The translations under genes were made by a program, and so were the position numbers. This document shows positions 1 through 9,021 of a stretch of 64,000 nucleotides of DNA, in pieces; positions within the stretch are counted from its first letter, which is position 1, and the number at the start of each line of letters is the position of its first letter. The stretch is from Bacillota bacterium (lineage in GTDB: Bacteria > Bacillota > Negativicutes > CTSoil-072): positions 134,874 to 198,873 of the forward strand of contig JAGFZV010000008.1 of NCBI GenBank assembly GCA_017889545.1, written 5' to 3'. Under the pieces are notes generated by a model. That model did not search any database and was not told the DNA's origin. It saw nothing but the letters and a program-made list of their open reading frames with translations.

Positions 1-115
1 CCGGTTAGGCAGGAAACAAGCAGGGAATTCCGAATACTTACAATGTGACCGGTAAAACAATACAATTCGATGCATAGTGAATTACGATAAAACTTTTGCT
101 GAAAGCGAGGTCCTA

Positions 116-1075
116 ATGAGTCAAACGAGAGTGAAACCGATGGTAGAAGGAGGCGTACTAACCGCCATCTCTATCATATTTGCGTTGATCAGCGCGTACT
201 TGCCGCTGCTGGGCGCATTCGTAAATTTGATCTGGCCTGTGCCGATTATCCTGCTGGGCGCACGTCATGGGTCTAAGTGGAGTATTATGGCCACCGTGGC
301 GGCAGGCTTGTTGATTGCCATGCTGATGCATCCCCTGCATGCGGTGGGGGTTGTAGTTGGTTTTGGTTTGATCGGAATTGTTTTGGGACACGCTTTCCGC
401 GCCGGATATCGTCCTGTACGGGCGATGATGGCCGGATCAGTGGCCTCCTTGATTTCCAAAGTGGCGGTATTGGGGATCGGAGCATTGATTATGGGCGTTA
501 ACCCGATGAATATTCAAGCAGAAGCATTAACTCAGGCGGTCAGCCAGTCTATTGATATATATCGTAGTCTGGGCATGAAGGAAGAGGAACTGGAAAAACT
601 GGGCGCAACCATGCAAGATATGATCGGTGTGATCAAGATTATTTTGCCGGCAGGCTTCGCGGCAGCAGCTGTTGTTGATACGTACTTGAATTTCATCATT
701 GCCAAAGCCGTAATGAAAAAACTGGGGCATACGATAGAACCTTTTCCGCCGTTTAAGCATTGGAATATGCCATGGGTTGTACTGGCTGCATTCTTATCCG
801 CAATTCTTATGGTGTATTGGGGGCAGACGAGAGAAATTTCCCTGCTATTTGAGATCGGGATGAATGTGCAGGTTTTATCCAGCATGTTCCTTCTGTTACA
901 AGGCTTGGCGCTGATCTTTTTCTTTGCGGAGAAATATAGGCTATCCAAATTAGCCCGGATCCTTATACTGGTATTGATATTAAGCAACGGCTTTCTCAGC
1001 CAATTGCTGATATTTGTGGGCGCGGTTGATATCGCGATAGATTATCGCCGGTTGCGAAAAATTGGCGTGGATTAG
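116..1075 (+). CDS. YybS-like DUF2232 membrane protein
   Basis: This is a polytopic membrane protein of about 319 residues, with roughly eight hydrophobic segments spread over its whole length. It resembles the YybS/DUF2232 family, whose genes commonly precede gdpP in Firmicutes. The fold is often likened to transporter S-components, but no substrate is established. An in-frame GTG at 77 would add 13 residues. I prefer the ATG at 116 because a GAGG ribosome-binding sequence lies just upstream and the extension looks unconserved. The gene ends 9 nt before gdpP, so the two are probably co-transcribed. Family assignment rests on hydrophobic pattern and gene order. Confidence 0.75.
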   Translation: MSQTRVKPMVEGGVLTAISIIFALISAYLPLLGAFVNLIWPVPIILLGARHGSKWSIMATVAAGLLIAMLMHPLHAVGVVVGFGLIGIVLGHAFRAGYRPVRAMMAGSVASLISKVAVLGIGALIMGVNPMNIQAEALTQAVSQSIDIYRSLGMKEEELEKLGATMQDMIGVIKIILPAGFAAAAVVDTYLNFIIAKAVMKKLGHTIEPFPPFKHWNMPWVVLAAFLSAILMVYWGQTREISLLFEIGMNVQVLSSMFLLLQGLALIFFFAEKYRLSKLARILILVLILSNGFLSQLLIFVGAVDIAIDYRRLRKIGVD

Positions 1076-1084
1076 CAGGGAGAG

Positions 1085-3106
1085 ATGGTTATGATGAAAA
1101 GTTCGTCTTTCTGGCTTGATATCCGGCTTTTTGTTGCAGTTGCCGCAGTGTTGCTGATTAGCATTGTTTTTTACAATCAATATATTGCTGCACTGGGGAT
1201 TATCTTGTTAAGCATAGTGTACTTTGAAGGGCGCAACCGGTATATCAAACGGCAAAAGGCATTGACGGAGTATTTGGGATCCCTGACAAAGCAGGTTGAT
1301 CAGGCTTCATGTTACGCGTTGCAGCATTTGCCGGTTGCAATGGCGATGATCGACAGTAGTGGAACATTACTTTGGCGTAATAAACTGATGGTTTCCTGGG
1401 GCAACGGACAGGCTGACGTCGGCCAGCCTATTCAAGGCATGTGGCCGAGTCTTATTGTGGACCATATGATTGGAAAATCGGGAATGGAAATTCTCCATCA
1501 CGGCAATCGCCATTATCAGATTATTTATTGCTCCCTGGAGCAAAATGATTCAGAAAACAAACAGATTCTTCTTTATGCGACGGATATTACGGCGAGCGAA
1601 ACCGTTCAACCCGAATGTCATGAATCAATGCCAGTTTTGGCGTATATTCAGATCGACAATTACGGCGATGTTTTACAGGGATTGACGGACAATCAACGGA
1701 CTGCAATTGTCGCAGAAGTCAACCGGCGTCTGGTTGAGTGGGTTTCGGCCCACGAAAGTTTTCTAAAAAAACATACCGACGACATGTATTTAGCGTTATT
1801 TTCCCGGCAGGCGCTAACCAAATTATTGGTTGATAAGTTTGATATTCTTGATCACATCCGGGATATTCATGGCGGGAACAAGATCCCTGTAACCTTAAGC
1901 ATAGGAGTAGCAGCAGATGAAGTTTCTCCGGCATTATTAGGTCAGCGGGCGCAAGCCGGCCTTGACTTGGCGCTTAGCCGCGGCGGCGATCAGGTGGCTG
2001 TGAATTTGCAGGGCGAATTCCGGTTTTATGGTGGCAAGGCAAAATCCGTAGAAAAGAGTACGCGAGTAAGAGCCCGAATTGTCGCTCAGGCAATACGAGA
2101 AAGCATTGAAAGTGCAAAAATCGTGGTGATCATGGGTCATGCCGGCGAAGATTTTGACAGTTTGGGAGCTGCGCTGGGAGTTGCCAAGATGGCGCGGTAT
2201 TTGAATAAACAAACGCATATTGTTGTTAGTCAGCCGGGCATGGCGATGGAGAAGCTGCTGGAAATTTTGCCGGAGTATACAGAATATGCGGGAATGTTTT
2301 TAAGCCCGAAAGAAGCTCTTGATTTGCCAGCGGATGAAACACTTTTGTTTGTTTTGGACACGCATCGTCCGGAACTGACGGCAGCGCCTGAATTATTGTC
2401 CCGCTTCGAGCGAATCATCATTATTGACCATCATCGACGGGCGAAGACGTTTATTGAGAACAACTTGCTGGTGTACTTAGAGCCGTCTGCATCTTCGACG
2501 AGTGAATTAGTCGCCGAGCTCCTGATGTATTACGACGATGCAATGGATTTGAACCGGCTGGAAGCCTCCGCTCTCTATTCAGGGATTGTTGTTGATACGA
2601 AAAATTTTGCTGTGCAAACCGGTGTCAGGACTTTCGAAGCAGCATCCTACCTGCGGCGGATTGGCGCTGACCCGACGATGGTTCGAAAATTGTTCCGCGT
2701 TGATTTTGACCTTGTGAAAGCGCGCGGAGAAATTATTCAAAATGCCGAAATGCTGCCGGGCGGAGCATTGGTGTCCATCTGTCCGGAGAATGTTAAGAAT
2801 GCGCAAATTGTCGCCGCCCAGTCGGCCGATATGCTTTTGAACATTGAGGGTGTTGAAGTCAGTTTTGTTTTATTTCCGATGGAAGGCGGCGTTGGGATCA
2901 GTGCCCGGTCGCAGGGCAATGTCAATGTGCAATTGATCATGGAAGAACTGGGAGGCGGCGGCCATCAGACCGTAGCTGGCGCCCAGCTCAAGGACATTAC
3001 AATGGAAGAAGCCAAACAACAAGTCATTCGTTTGGTTGCAAAATATATCGAGGAGAGTGATCAGAATGAAATTAATTCTGCAGCAAGAAGTGAAAGGTCT
3101 TGGTAA
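1085..3106 (+). CDS. gdpP: GdpP-type c-di-AMP phosphodiesterase
   Basis: This 673-residue protein has the full GdpP (YybT) architecture. Two N-terminal membrane helices (about residues 10-50) are followed by a PAS-like segment, a degenerate GGDEF domain (about 170-300), and a DHH-DHHA1 phosphodiesterase. Metal-binding motifs visible in the DHH part are HAGEDFD, VLDTHRP, IDHH and VVDTKNF. The C-terminal DHHA1 motif GGGGHQ is intact. The family hydrolyses cyclic di-AMP to pApA at the inner face of the membrane, affecting cell-wall and potassium homeostasis. The trkA-trkH potassium genes downstream fit that biology, though linkage alone does not prove regulation. The 3' end overlaps rplI. Confidence 0.93.
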   Translation: MVMMKSSSFWLDIRLFVAVAAVLLISIVFYNQYIAALGIILLSIVYFEGRNRYIKRQKALTEYLGSLTKQVDQASCYALQHLPVAMAMIDSSGTLLWRNKLMVSWGNGQADVGQPIQGMWPSLIVDHMIGKSGMEILHHGNRHYQIIYCSLEQNDSENKQILLYATDITASETVQPECHESMPVLAYIQIDNYGDVLQGLTDNQRTAIVAEVNRRLVEWVSAHESFLKKHTDDMYLALFSRQALTKLLVDKFDILDHIRDIHGGNKIPVTLSIGVAADEVSPALLGQRAQAGLDLALSRGGDQVAVNLQGEFRFYGGKAKSVEKSTRVRARIVAQAIRESIESAKIVVIMGHAGEDFDSLGAALGVAKMARYLNKQTHIVVSQPGMAMEKLLEILPEYTEYAGMFLSPKEALDLPADETLLFVLDTHRPELTAAPELLSRFERIIIIDHHRRAKTFIENNLLVYLEPSASSTSELVAELLMYYDDAMDLNRLEASALYSGIVVDTKNFAVQTGVRTFEAASYLRRIGADPTMVRKLFRVDFDLVKARGEIIQNAEMLPGGALVSICPENVKNAQIVAAQSADMLLNIEGVEVSFVLFPMEGGVGISARSQGNVNVQLIMEELGGGGHQTVAGAQLKDITMEEAKQQVIRLVAKYIEESDQNEINSAARSERSW

Positions 3107-3512
3107 AAAAGGAGATATTATAGAGGCTTCTGAAGGATATGCGCGCAACTATTTGTTACCCCGTAAACTGGCCATTCCCGCCACTGCAGTCAATGTCAAT
3201 GCGGTCAGCCAGCAAAAATCGGCAGTCATTCGTCGCCAGCAGCAGTTGTTGGATGAAGTGCGGGTTATGGCGGCTCAATTAGCCAAGGTGGTTGTTACAG
3301 TTGCTGTCAAAACCGGGGAAGGCGGTAAACTATTCGGGGCTGTCACTGCGAAAGATATTTCCGATGCGTTGGTGCGGGAGCATGGAATTGAGATCGATAA
3401 ACGAAAGATTGAATTGAAGGAACCGATTAAAATGGTCGGAGTTTATTCCGCAGTGATTAAACTGCATGCGGAGATCAGTGCCCAAATTCAAGTTAAGGTC
3501 GTGGAAGGATAA
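3066..3512 (+). CDS. rplI: 50S ribosomal protein L9
   Basis: This is a 148-residue L9 protein of usual length. The N-terminal 23S rRNA-binding domain carries the L9 signature (GKKGDIIEASEGYARNYLLP), followed by the long connecting helix and a C-terminal domain. The start is the ATG at 3066, preceded by a GAGGAGAG ribosome-binding sequence; longer in-frame starts would add residues absent from L9. The gene overlaps the last 41 nt of gdpP in another frame, which suggests translational coupling. The gdpP-rplI-lon-dnaB order is typical of Firmicutes. Confidence 0.97.
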   Translation: MKLILQQEVKGLGKKGDIIEASEGYARNYLLPRKLAIPATAVNVNAVSQQKSAVIRRQQQLLDEVRVMAAQLAKVVVTVAVKTGEGGKLFGAVTAKDISDALVREHGIEIDKRKIELKEPIKMVGVYSAVIKLHAEISAQIQVKVVEG

Positions 3513-3576
3513 CGTGTGAATCCCTGAAGGAAACATCGGTTTCATTGCAGGAAAGGAAAGTAGGCGGAACGCAACT

Positions 3577-5481
3577 ATGACGAAATTACAGTCACCGGAT
3601 ACGAATGCGGATCAGTTGGAACGGCAGGTAACGTCGTTATACGCGATTTTTTCCGGCATTATCGGTCCTGAAAAGTTAGTTTTGAAAGCAGGGAAACTTG
3701 ATGCGTTGGATCTGATCCGTTCTGGAAATTTGCCGGAACGGATCTTAGCATTGCAAAAAATGGTGTTGAGTGATCCAACAATTGATCATCTGCCAACGTT
3801 AGAAGAGATTCCCTCTGTGTTAAGTGAAATTGAGGACGAATTGGCTGATATCACTGCACGCCGGACAGTGGAAGATAAGATTGAAAAAAAGATCACAGAA
3901 AAAATGGAAGAACGCCATCAAGAATATGTTCAAGAGATCCGAATGCAGGTATTAAAAGAAGAACAACATGCGGAAAATCCACATACTTTAAAGAAATTTG
4001 ATTTTTTGGAGAAGCTGGAACAGAAAAAATTGACTCGCTCGGCTATGGATTTATTGCGTCCCGCTACAATGGAAGAGATCGTTGGGCAAGAGCGGGCCGT
4101 CGATGCATTGCGTGCGAAGCTTGCTTCGCCGTATCCGCAGCATCTGCTTCTTTATGGGCCGCCGGGAGTGGGAAAAACGACTGCAGCCAGGTTAGTGCTT
4201 GAAGCAGCAAAAAAATTAAGATATACGCCTTTTGCTGAAGATGCACCTTTTGTCGAGGTTGATGGCAGCACGTTGCGCTGGGATCCGCGCGACATTACGA
4301 ACCCTTTGCTGGGATCGGTGCATGACCCCATATACCAGGGAGCCCGGCGCGATTTGGCTGATTCCGGGGTTCCAGAGCCCAAACCTGGGTTGGTCACGGA
4401 TGCACATGGCGGGATCTTGTTCATTGATGAGATTGGCGAGATGGATTTTATGCTGCAAAATAAATTGCTGAAGGTGCTGGAAGACAAAAGAGTTTTCTTT
4501 GATTCGGCATATTATGATCCAACGGATGCGAATGTGCCGAAATACATTAAAAAATTGTTCGAAGAGGGAGCGCCGGCAGACTTTATTTTGATCGGTGCTA
4601 CCACTCGCGATGCGCAGGATATCAGTCCGGCAATCCGATCACGGTGCGCGGAAATATACTTTGAGCCGCTCACGCCGAAACATATCGAAACGATTGTCCT
4701 GAATGCCGCTGCAAAATTGAAGGTTGCCCTGGATAAAGAGGTACCGGCCCTGATTGCGGAATATACCGTTGAAGGGCGAAAAGCAATTAATCTGTTGGCC
4801 GATGCATACGGCATGGCTTTGTTTCGCGAACAAGAAGCGGAGGAGATAACGATTGCATGCCAAGACGTTTACCGTGTTGTGCAGGTAAGCCGCCTATCGC
4901 CATACGTGAACCGCAAGGCTTCGCAAACGGCTGAGATCGGCCGTGTTTTTGGTCTGGGCGTGTCCGGCTATTTGGGATCTGTGCTGGAAATTGAAGCGGT
5001 CGCTTTCCCGGCGTCCGTTCCCGGTAAGGGAACAATGCGATTTAATGATACTGCAGGCAGCATGGCCAAAGATTCTGTATTTAATGCCGTTGCCGTGTTT
5101 CGTAAAATCACTGGACAAGACTTAGCGAATTATGATGTCCATATCAATATCATTGGCGGTGGACGGATCGATGGACCAAGCGCAGGAACAGCGATTTTAG
5201 CGGCGCTGGTTTCTGCCATAACGCGAAAGCCGGTACGTCAGGATATAGCGATCACCGGAGAAATATCAATTCAGGGAAAAGTGAAGATGGTTGGCGGCGT
5301 ATATGAAAAAGCCTATGGCGCCAAGCAGGCTGGGATTACAACGATGATCATCCCCCAAGAAAATGCACGTGATATTCCCACTGGACATTTGGGATTGGAT
5401 ATCCAGCCGGTAGAAACAGGCGAAGAGGCGTTAGATATTTTATTTGCGAAGCAGAATGAAGGAGGACATCCTGGTGCTTGA
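3577..5481 (+). CDS. lonC: LonC-type ATP-dependent protease
   Basis: This 634-residue protein is a Lon-family protease of the LonC type. It lacks the large N-terminal Lon domain but has a coiled, charged N-terminal region (about 90-155). An AAA+ module follows, with Walker A GPPGVGKTT (about residue 195) and Walker B ILFIDEIGEM. The C-terminal serine-lysine protease domain shows the catalytic serine in DGPSAGTA and the lysine in the KAYGAKQAG segment. Such proteases degrade unfolded or regulatory proteins in the cytoplasm. Its stop codon overlaps the start of dnaB. The substrate is unknown. Confidence 0.88.
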   Translation: MTKLQSPDTNADQLERQVTSLYAIFSGIIGPEKLVLKAGKLDALDLIRSGNLPERILALQKMVLSDPTIDHLPTLEEIPSVLSEIEDELADITARRTVEDKIEKKITEKMEERHQEYVQEIRMQVLKEEQHAENPHTLKKFDFLEKLEQKKLTRSAMDLLRPATMEEIVGQERAVDALRAKLASPYPQHLLLYGPPGVGKTTAARLVLEAAKKLRYTPFAEDAPFVEVDGSTLRWDPRDITNPLLGSVHDPIYQGARRDLADSGVPEPKPGLVTDAHGGILFIDEIGEMDFMLQNKLLKVLEDKRVFFDSAYYDPTDANVPKYIKKLFEEGAPADFILIGATTRDAQDISPAIRSRCAEIYFEPLTPKHIETIVLNAAAKLKVALDKEVPALIAEYTVEGRKAINLLADAYGMALFREQEAEEITIACQDVYRVVQVSRLSPYVNRKASQTAEIGRVFGLGVSGYLGSVLEIEAVAFPASVPGKGTMRFNDTAGSMAKDSVFNAVAVFRKITGQDLANYDVHINIIGGGRIDGPSAGTAILAALVSAITRKPVRQDIAITGEISIQGKVKMVGGVYEKAYGAKQAGITTMIIPQENARDIPTGHLGLDIQPVETGEEALDILFAKQNEGGHPGA

Positions 5482-6805
5482 TCGGATTCCACCCCAAAAT
5501 ATTGAGGCAGAGCAGTCGGTACTTGGCGCCATGCTCATAGAAAAAGAAGCAATTGCCAAAGTGGTTGAAATTCTTCAACCGGGAGATTTCTACCGCGAGG
5601 CTCACCGCTTGGTATTCAAAGCAGTGTTGGATCTTTTTAATCGTAATGACGGTGTTGATATGATTACCGTGATTGAGGTATTGCGCAAAGATGATAAACT
5701 GGAACCTGCCGGCGGAATTGCCTATATCACTTCACTGGCTAACAGCATACCAACTGCAGCAAATGTGATCTATCATGCCCGGATTGTTGAAGAAAAATCA
5801 TTGCTGCGGCAATTAATCCACGCGGCGACGAATATTGCCGGCATGGGCTACGATGCGAATGATGAAGTTCCCTTAATTTTGGATAGTGCGGAAAAAATGA
5901 TTCTGGATGTGGCCGGACGTAAAGTCGGCCAGGATTTTACGCCGATTAAGAATATTCTCTTAGACACATTTACCAAAATTGAGGGGTTATATGCTTCAAA
6001 AGGCGGAATTACCGGGTTGCCTACCGGATTTAAGGATTTTGACAAACTGCTTTCCGGTTTGCAGGCTTCAGACCTTGTTCTGATTGCCGCTCGTCCAAGT
6101 ATGGGAAAAACGGCATTTGTGCTAAATATTGCGCAGCATGTTGCCATTAAGGAGAAGAAGCCGGTTGCCTTCTTTAGTCTGGAAATGTCGAAAGAGCAGC
6201 TGGTGCAGAGGATGCTATGTGCTGAAGCGCCAATTGATGCTCAGCGCCTGCGCAATGGCGAGCTGGAAGAAAATGATTGGAAAAAATTAGTTATTGCTGC
6301 TGACCGGCTTTCTTCCGCGCCAATTTATATTGATGACACTGCCGGTATGTCGGTAGTCGAGATGCGGGCAAAGGCGCGCCGACTGAAGATTGAACACGGT
6401 CTTAGCCTTGTAGTTATCGACTATTTGCAGTTGATGCAGGGTGGTTCTTCCGGGCGAGGTGAAAACCGCCAGCAGGAAATCTCTGAGATATCGCGGTTTT
6501 TAAAATCATTGGCAAGAGAGTTGGATGTGCCGGTCATCGCATTGTCCCAGCTAAGCCGCCAGGTGGAGAGTCGCCAGGTCAAACGTCCTATGCTGAGTGA
6601 TCTGCGCGAATCCGGGTCGCTGGAGCAAGATGCGGATATTGTGGCATTTTTATATCGTGAAGACTACTATGATCCGGATACGGAAAAGAAAAATATTACC
6701 GAGATCATTGTTGCGAAACACCGGAATGGACCGGTTGACACGGTGCAGCTCTTCTTCCACAAGCAGTTTACCAAGTTTAGTGATTTGTCAAAAATGCCGA
6801 TGTGA
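5474..6805 (+). CDS. dnaB: Replicative DNA helicase DnaB
   Basis: This is the ring-shaped replicative helicase that unwinds DNA at the fork. The 443 residues include the N-terminal DnaB domain (IPPQNIEAEQSVLGAML), then the RecA-like ATPase with Walker A ARPSMGKTAF and Walker B VVIDYLQLM. The GTG at 5474 is chosen as the start because an AAGGAGG sequence lies 8 nt upstream and the protein then begins at the usual family position. It overlaps the lonC stop by 8 nt. The coding sequence is complete, ending with TGA at 6803-6805. A Tn7-like transposon is inserted only 6 nt later, so the 3' end of this gene is probably its attachment site. Confidence 0.97.
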   Translation: MLDRIPPQNIEAEQSVLGAMLIEKEAIAKVVEILQPGDFYREAHRLVFKAVLDLFNRNDGVDMITVIEVLRKDDKLEPAGGIAYITSLANSIPTAANVIYHARIVEEKSLLRQLIHAATNIAGMGYDANDEVPLILDSAEKMILDVAGRKVGQDFTPIKNILLDTFTKIEGLYASKGGITGLPTGFKDFDKLLSGLQASDLVLIAARPSMGKTAFVLNIAQHVAIKEKKPVAFFSLEMSKEQLVQRMLCAEAPIDAQRLRNGELEENDWKKLVIAADRLSSAPIYIDDTAGMSVVEMRAKARRLKIEHGLSLVVIDYLQLMQGGSSGRGENRQQEISEISRFLKSLARELDVPVIALSQLSRQVESRQVKRPMLSDLRESGSLEQDADIVAFLYREDYYDPDTEKKNITEIIVAKHRNGPVDTVQLFFHKQFTKFSDLSKMPM

Positions 6806-6806
6806 T

Positions 6807-6811
6807 TCTTT
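6807..6811. repeat. Left copy of 5-bp target-site duplication
   Basis: The sequence is TCTTT, directly outside the left transposon end, and is identical to 36289-36293. It starts one nucleotide after the dnaB stop codon. Confidence 0.95.
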
Positions 6812-6990
6812 TGTTATTTTCCCCACAAGTTGAAATTGTTTCCCCATAAAGTGAAATCTTTTTTCCCCATAAGTTGAAATGTTTTTTTCTGGAAACGAAA
6901 TTAACTTAAAACAATTATTTGTTAAGTATTTCTTTCATATAAAGCTAAATCTTTTTCCCGAAATAAAATATGATTTTCTAGAAATAAAAT
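6812..6990. repeat. Left transposon end with TnsB-type binding sites
   Basis: Three strong copies of an 18-bp site occur at 6819-6836, 6840-6857 and 6863-6880, spaced 21 and 23 bp apart. The second reads TTCCCCATAAAGTGAAAT. Weaker copies appear around 6933-6950, 6955-6972 and 6973-6990. The terminal 8 bp are TGTTATTT. Close packing of the sites at one end and looser spacing at the other is characteristic of Tn7-family ends. The function as TnsB sites is inferred from position and repetition. Confidence 0.9.
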
Positions 6991-7488
6991 TATGCCAAAG
7001 TAAATATTATCTATAATTATTATTTATATGTAGCAATTAATGAAGAAGGAACGCATTAGATATTGTTTTTAGTGCGTTCCTTTTCCGTTAATATTAACAT
7101 TTTTGTTTGATTGGATTTGATTAAAATTGATTGTACGTCTGTGAAACATGCAGCATGTCAACAAAAACAATATTTTCCTGGCTGAAATTCATAACATTAA
7201 TTTTTTATAAGTCCTATAGTTAGGTTGGTGTTGAATTGATTTATGGAAGAAATTTTTAGCAAATTGAAAGATCATAAAATCAAAACAGCGTAGTAATTTT
7301 GTCATTCAATTATGCCGTGGGCGACAAACTTATACTTTGGCCTCTTTAAAGGTTTAAAAAAGGATATACGCATATAAGGCAGGGTGCAATGAAAGTTCGA
7401 GGTAGCCGAAGTGGACAAATGAATTAGAAGCGGCGGTGCAACGGATGAATTGTTGCAGAAAACGGATTAGAAAACGGAGGAGAGGGCG
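6991..7488. other. Non-coding stretch between left end and Hsp90 operon
   Basis: About 500 bp hold no convincing gene. The stretch contains an intrinsic terminator (7046-7086) and a possible 16-codon leader ORF at 7243-7293. An inverted TTTGTC/GACAAA pair lies around 7296-7330, and a 12-codon ORF at 7389-7427. The operon promoter must lie here or further left, but I could not identify a convincing -35/-10 pair. The two short ORFs lack clear ribosome-binding sites and are not annotated as genes. Confidence 0.5.
7046..7086 (+). terminator. Intrinsic terminator inside left transposon end
   Basis: A 10-bp stem (AAGGAACGCA at 7046-7055 with TGCGTTCCTT at 7073-7082) is followed by a short T-rich tail. 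It would stop dnaB read-through from entering the cargo. Confidence 0.75.
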
Positions 7489-9021
7489 ATGAAAATTGAA
7501 ATCGGAAAATTTACACTTGAATCGCTGACAACTGGAATGTACAGCGAGCCAGAGTCGTGCTATCGGGAGTATATCCAGAATGCGGTAGACTCCCTTGATA
7601 CAGCACTTTGTTTAGGTATGATGCAAGCAGAGGATTTCCGTATTGAGGTTATAGTAGATAGTGAAAGGCAAGAAATCAGCATCAAAGATAATGGGATCGG
7701 CATCAAAAAAGATTTGGTGCGAAAAACGCTCCTTGATATCGGAAATTCAACTAAGTTACATACAAGAAATCGCGGATTCAGAGGAATAGGCAGGCTTGGC
7801 GGACTTTCCTATTGCAAAAAGCTAAGCTTTTGCACGACTGCTGCCGGCGAAAGCGAGAAGACGTTAATTACGTTTGACTGCGAAAAATTAAAGGCTCTTT
7901 TGGTGCCGGGACAAAGCACAGAACATAATTTACAGAGCGTGATTGAAGCAGTTACTGATGTTCGCGTTATGCAAGAACAAGCATCGACGCATTACTTCAT
8001 CGTCAAGATGGAAGGTGTCGATGATATTTCCGCGCTGTTGGATTTAGAGACCGTCAAGGATTATATCTCTCAAGTTGCCCCTATACCTTTTAGAGACAGG
8101 TTTTATTGGGGACGAGAGGTGAAAGCAAAGCTAGTCGAGAATGGTATCACCGTCTCCGAATATCCGGTGTTCATCGGCGAATCTTTTGAATCTCTTTCTC
8201 AGGTGTACAAGCCGTATAAAAATTCGTTTGAAACGAACTCGCGCGCTGGGGTGTCAAAGGACGAGGTGCTTGGGCTGTCCTTCTTTAGGATAAACGATAG
8301 CACTCAGCAACTAATTGCCTATGGCTGGTATGCCGATACGGATTTTTCAGGAACATTGGTTGATGATCGAATTTCAGGCGTTCGGGTCCGCCAAGGGAAT
8401 ATCCTGATTGGCAATCAAAGGACGTTGGCTCCTTACTACAAAGAATCTCGTTTCAATGGCTGGGCAGTCGGGGAGGTTTATGTTGTTTCCCCAAAATTGA
8501 TTCCGAACGCGCGGCGTGATGATTTTGAGAAGAACACTACATTCTCGGAGTTTACAATCGGATTGAGGAATACTGTTGGTACGGAGATTGCGGACAAAAT
8601 CCGCACGGCATCAAAAGTCAGAAACAACCCAATGCAAAAAACCATCAGGAAGGTTCAGCGCGATGTTGCCAAGGTTGAAGAACTTCTGACAACCGGCTTT
8701 CACTCATCCGCTGAAAAAGAACAGGTCGCGGCAGAACTTGCTGCAACACGGAGAGATTTGTATGTAATCCCAAAGAATGCGCCGACAGAAGTTGTCGAGC
8801 AAAAAACCGCTCTTATGGAACGCCTTACCTCTCTCTCGGCTGAAGTTGACGAATCTGCGAACTTTAGGGTTAAAAAGGATATTCCCTCCAATTTCTCGAA
8901 ATCTGAGAAAAAGGTTGTTCAGGCAATGATGGAAGTCTTGTCGCGCAACTTCGAACGGACGACTGTTGATAGCCTTTACAGCGAGTTCTTGGAGGAACTC
9001 AAGTCGGGAGGTAAAAAATAA
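7489..9021 (+). CDS. Hsp90/GHKL-type ATPase, first copy
   Basis: This 510-residue protein has an N-terminal GHKL ATPase fold of the Hsp90 type. The visible motifs are the N-box REYIQNAVDS (N31), the Mg/ATP aspartate in DNGIGI (D67) and the lid GFRGIGR (about 97-103). The middle region resembles Hsp90 middle domains. The C-terminal third is helical and charged. It is shorter than HtpG and does not look like a housekeeping chaperone. It is a close paralogue of the last gene of this operon, with the same first 35-residue pattern and the same motif spacing. Its stop overlaps the next gene by one base (TAATG). GHKL ATPases joined to helicases are known from predicted restriction-like systems (prokaryotic para-MORC proteins), so a DNA-remodelling or sensing role is plausible. 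Confidence 0.85.
   Translation: MKIEIGKFTLESLTTGMYSEPESCYREYIQNAVDSLDTALCLGMMQAEDFRIEVIVDSERQEISIKDNGIGIKKDLVRKTLLDIGNSTKLHTRNRGFRGIGRLGGLSYCKKLSFCTTAAGESEKTLITFDCEKLKALLVPGQSTEHNLQSVIEAVTDVRVMQEQASTHYFIVKMEGVDDISALLDLETVKDYISQVAPIPFRDRFYWGREVKAKLVENGITVSEYPVFIGESFESLSQVYKPYKNSFETNSRAGVSKDEVLGLSFFRINDSTQQLIAYGWYADTDFSGTLVDDRISGVRVRQGNILIGNQRTLAPYYKESRFNGWAVGEVYVVSPKLIPNARRDDFEKNTTFSEFTIGLRNTVGTEIADKIRTASKVRNNPMQKTIRKVQRDVAKVEELLTTGFHSSAEKEQVAAELAATRRDLYVIPKNAPTEVVEQKTALMERLTSLSAEVDESANFRVKKDIPSNFSKSEKKVVQAMMEVLSRNFERTTVDSLYSEFLEELKSGGKK

Noticed and set aside
1-115. 3' end of an upstream gene at the window start
   Set aside because: Two frames remain open for 45-55 nt, but neither tail matches a family I recognise.
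7243-7427. Short leader peptides of 16 and 12 codons before the Hsp90 operon
   Set aside because: Neither has a convincing ribosome-binding site or a codon pattern suggesting attenuation.
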